Assembly (NCBI RefSeq): GCF_024809975.1
Contig: NZ_JANUDY010000001.1
Location: forward strand, 1-64,000
From: Comamonas sp. BIGb0152
Lineage (GTDB): Bacteria > Pseudomonadota > Gammaproteobacteria > Burkholderiales > Burkholderiaceae_C
DNA length: 64,000 nt
Reading direction: 5' to 3'
The translations under genes were made by a program, and so were the position numbers. Numbering within the stretch: the first letter of the stretch is position 1; every line of letters starts with the position of its first letter. Positions 62,063-64,000 of the stretch are shown here, one piece after another. Below the pieces are notes generated by a model that had not been told where the DNA came from, did no database searches, and saw nothing but the letters and a program-made list of their open reading frames with translations.

Positions 62063-62644
62063 TCATGCCTGGGGCACAAACCCATCCTGGCGTGCGGCTT
62101 CCAGCGCCGTCTTGCGCTGCGGGGCAGCGGCAGGGCTTGCGGTGCTGCCGGGCACCTGGGCTGCCGCACTGCATGCGACGCTGGCCGGCTGGCGCAGCGG
62201 GTGAAAGTTCAGCAGCTGCGTGGCCATCATGGTCTCGACCATAAAGCAGCACAGCGCCGAGACAAAGCTGACCACACCCAGGCCAAAGCTGAACATCGCC
62301 GCCAGCGACCAGCTATTGGCATCGATCTCGGTCTTGGTGGTTTGGCCGATGAACAGCAAGATGATGGTCAGCGCGATCAGCGCACCACACAGGGTCAGCA
62401 GGCCAATGCAGAGGTTGGCCAGGCGCCCACGCCGGCGCAGAAAGTTCAGCTCCAGCAAGGAGCGCTGCACATACTCCTCGTCCTTGGAGGCCATCATGCG
62501 GTCCTCCAGCACGCGGCCCCGGTCGATGATGCGCGCCAGCCGGCCGGCGACGGCGCCGATCATGCCCGCCACCCCGGTGAGAAAGAAAACGGGAGCCACA
62601 GCCAGCTGGATGCTGTGGGTGATGTTGCTGACGTCGATGGACAT
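62063..62644 (-). CDS. DUF2721 family membrane protein
   Basis: The protein has 193 residues from the ATG at 62644. It has the DUF2721 layout: an N-terminal helix (LAVAPVFFLTGVAGMIGAVA), a cytoplasmic segment (RLARIIDRGRVLEDRMMASK, LLELNFLRRRGRL), and two further helices (LLTLCGALIALTIILLFIG, GLGVVSFVSALCCFMVETMM). The role of the family is unknown. The C-terminal 40 residues are an Ala/Gln-rich tail. The 97 bp after it contain short GCTAGC/GCAGCTG-like repeats but no gene. Confidence 0.85.
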   Translation of the reverse strand: MSIDVSNITHSIQLAVAPVFFLTGVAGMIGAVAGRLARIIDRGRVLEDRMMASKDEEYVQRSLLELNFLRRRGRLANLCIGLLTLCGALIALTIILLFIGQTTKTEIDANSWSLAAMFSFGLGVVSFVSALCCFMVETMMATQLLNFHPLRQPASVACSAAAQVPGSTASPAAAPQRKTALEAARQDGFVPQA

Positions 62645-62816
62645 GGTGTTAGGGCAGAGATGGTGGACAAACTGCGCTGCAGCACACGCCTTGTGCAGGC
62701 TGCAACGCCTGCAATGAACACTGCAAAATTCAAGCCAACATTCTCGCACCAAATAGGTGCAAACCCTAATACCCTTCTTGCCCCGTTTCTGGGCTGATTT
62801 GAAGCAAATTGTGTTT

Positions 62817-63032
62817 TCAGTAGTGCGGCGGCAGTTCGTCGCGTGCACCTGACGCAACACCACCGCCCTCGGGCATGCGCTGCTGCAGGTCTTTGACCAG
62901 GTGCAGCAGGCGGTCGATCTGCTGCTGTTGCTTGTAGATCGTCAGGTTCAGCTCTTCGAGCAGGTCATCGGCATAGGCGGCCTTGATCTCCAAGGCTTCA
63001 AGGCGCTGCTGCAGGGGTTCGAGGGTCGACAT
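62817..63032 (-). CDS. slyX: SlyX family protein
   Basis: The protein has 71 residues from the ATG at 63032. LEALEIKAAYADDLLEELNL followed by TIYKQQQQIDRLLHLVKDLQ is the SlyX coiled-coil signature, ending in a short proline-containing tail (DELPPHY) as in the family. Its function is unknown. The next gene upstream on the same strand is an aminotransferase, separated by a strong hairpin. Confidence 0.92.
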   Translation of the reverse strand: MSTLEPLQQRLEALEIKAAYADDLLEELNLTIYKQQQQIDRLLHLVKDLQQRMPEGGGVASGARDELPPHY

Positions 63033-63068
63033 GGCGGCTCCTGGCATGGGGGTGGGGAATCAAAGAAT

Positions 63069-63102
63069 AACGCCGGCATGTGACAGCGCACATGCCGGCG
63101 TT
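63069..63102 (-). terminator. Hairpin terminator after the aminotransferase gene
   Basis: AACGCCGGCATGTG and CACATGCCGGCGTT form a perfect 14-bp stem with a six-base loop, 25 bases after the aminotransferase stop. The following sequence on the minus strand is TTATTC, a weak T-tract. Confidence 0.82.
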
Positions 63103-63126
63103 GGGGTGTCAGAAAGACTAAAAGAC

Positions 63127-64000
63127 TTACAGCGCCTTGGCCAGGCGGGCAATGCCCTCTTCGATGCGGGCAATGTCCGCCGTGGCAAACGATAGACGCA
63201 GGGTCGAGGGATCGGGGTTCTGCGCAAAGAACGGGGTGCCGGGCACAAAGGCCACGCCCTGCTCGATGGCACGCTTGGCCAGCGCATTGCCGTCCTTTTC
63301 CTGGCCACGGGCACCCGTCAGCTGCACCCAGATGAACATGCCGCCTTGCGGCTGCACAAAGCGCACGGCATCGCCCAGCTGGCTGCGCAGGCCATCGCCC
63401 ATGGCCTTGCTGCGTGCGGCGTAGGTGCTGCGCACGCGGGCCAAGGTGGCGGGCATGCGGCCGGCTTTCAGGTACTGGGCGGCAGTGGCTTGGCTGAAGG
63501 TGCTGGTGTGGGCATCGCTGAACTGCTTGCACATGACGCACTTGCCCAGCAGCTCGGCCGGCGCAATCAGCCAGCCCAGGCGCAGGCCGGGGCTGAGCAC
63601 CTTGCTCATGCTGCCGCAGTGGGCCAGGTAGTCGCGGCTGCCCGGCACCTCGTCCGACAGCGCCAGCATGCTGGGTGGTGGCGGCACGTCGAAATACAGG
63701 TCGCCATAGGGGTCGTCCTCGACCACCAGGGTCTGGTGGCGCACGGCCATTTCCAGAATCTGGCGGCGGCGCTCCAGGCTCAGCAGCACGCCGCTGGGGT
63801 TGCCAAAGGTGGGAATCAGGTAGACCAGCTTGGGCTGGTGCTCGGCAATCAGCTGCTCCAGCGCTTCGGGGATGACGCCGTTCTCATCGGTGGGCGCACT
63901 GATGACTTCAGCGCCATAGAGGCGGAAGCACTGGATGGTGGCCAAAAAGGTCGGGCCTTCGACGATCACCTTGTCGCCGGGAGAGATCATCGTCTTGCCC
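63127..64000 (-). CDS. PLP-dependent aminotransferase, 5' end beyond the window
   Basis: At least 291 residues are visible; the gene runs off the right edge, so the start is not seen. It is a fold-type I aminotransferase of the 2-aminoadipate (LysN)/MocR-domain type: VYLIPTFGNPSGVLLSLERR, VVEDDPYGDLYFDVP, and the PLP lysine in GSMSKVLSPGLRLGWLIAP. It lacks any sign of a regulatory DNA-binding domain in the visible part. The amino donor cannot be told from sequence. Transcription ends at the strong hairpin before slyX. Confidence 0.88.
   Translation of the reverse strand, partial: GKTMISPGDKVIVEGPTFLATIQCFRLYGAEVISAPTDENGVIPEALEQLIAEHQPKLVYLIPTFGNPSGVLLSLERRRQILEMAVRHQTLVVEDDPYGDLYFDVPPPPSMLALSDEVPGSRDYLAHCGSMSKVLSPGLRLGWLIAPAELLGKCVMCKQFSDAHTSTFSQATAAQYLKAGRMPATLARVRSTYAARSKAMGDGLRSQLGDAVRFVQPQGGMFIWVQLTGARGQEKDGNALAKRAIEQGVAFVPGTPFFAQNPDPSTLRLSFATADIARIEEGIARLAKAL

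Overview
The window looks like chromosome of a Comamonadaceae betaproteobacterium, most likely Comamonas or a near relative. The evidence is high-GC coding sequence almost throughout, the thrS-infC-rpmI-rplT-pheS-pheT-ihfA-merR-tRNA-Pro order, the AspT/aspartate 4-decarboxylase pair known from Comamonas, an IPTL-CTERM-like sorting tail, and many TonB receptors and LysR regulators. This assignment rests on gene content read by eye; no database search was run.

Layout. 1-3.5 kb: a (TGGCT)19 tract, a surface protein with a C-terminal sorting tail, an exported Ntn hydrolase (choloylglycine hydrolase/penicillin V acylase family) and a small exported protein. 3.6-8 kb: a LysR regulator, then a Fur-boxed heme-type TonB receptor, an EF-hand lipoprotein and a gene remnant. 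8-12 kb: a divergent LysR beside an operon of LeuC-like and LeuD-like subunits and a fluoroacetate-dehalogenase-like hydrolase. 12-13.7 kb: two genes resembling the nucleotide-modification-associated families Nmad2 and Nmad3. 13.9-14.6 kb: a cupin gene between two short ORFs that look like truncated genes. 14.6-30.1 kb, all minus strand: a siderophore block (FecI-FecR-receptor; a hybrid sigma/anti-sigma protein; a second receptor with signalling domain; DUF3649-PepSY-DUF3325; a MacA-MacB-NodT exporter). 30.3-36.5 kb: LysR plus an old-yellow-enzyme, then AspT and aspartate 4-decarboxylase. 36.5-39 kb: DNA polymerase II carrying a 14-unit Ala/Gln/Glu/Lys repeat. 39.2-42.3 kb: a strongly AT-rich island with a zinc metallopeptidase (probable effector) and three copies of a small exported Cys-rich protein, two of them broken. 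42.3-51.9 kb: a desaturase, tRNA-Pro and the translation cluster, headed by a threonine leader peptide and attenuator upstream of thrS. 52-64 kb: mostly housekeeping and transport genes (lipoprotein, Lrp and RhtA-like exporter, MurA-like, MetQ-like, DUF3820, ArgO/ArgP, an ABC exporter, DUF2721, SlyX and an aminotransferase cut by the window edge).

How it fits together. The 14.6-30 kb block could sense a ferrisiderophore, import it to the periplasm, reduce the iron and export the empty siderophore, with no siderophore biosynthesis genes in view. The AT-rich island has the form of an effector with candidate immunity genes, in which the two copies next to the effector are disrupted and the divergent copy is intact. 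The thrS leader combines a Thr-rich 14-codon ORF with competing hairpins, which would tie threonyl-tRNA synthetase expression to charged tRNA-Thr supply.
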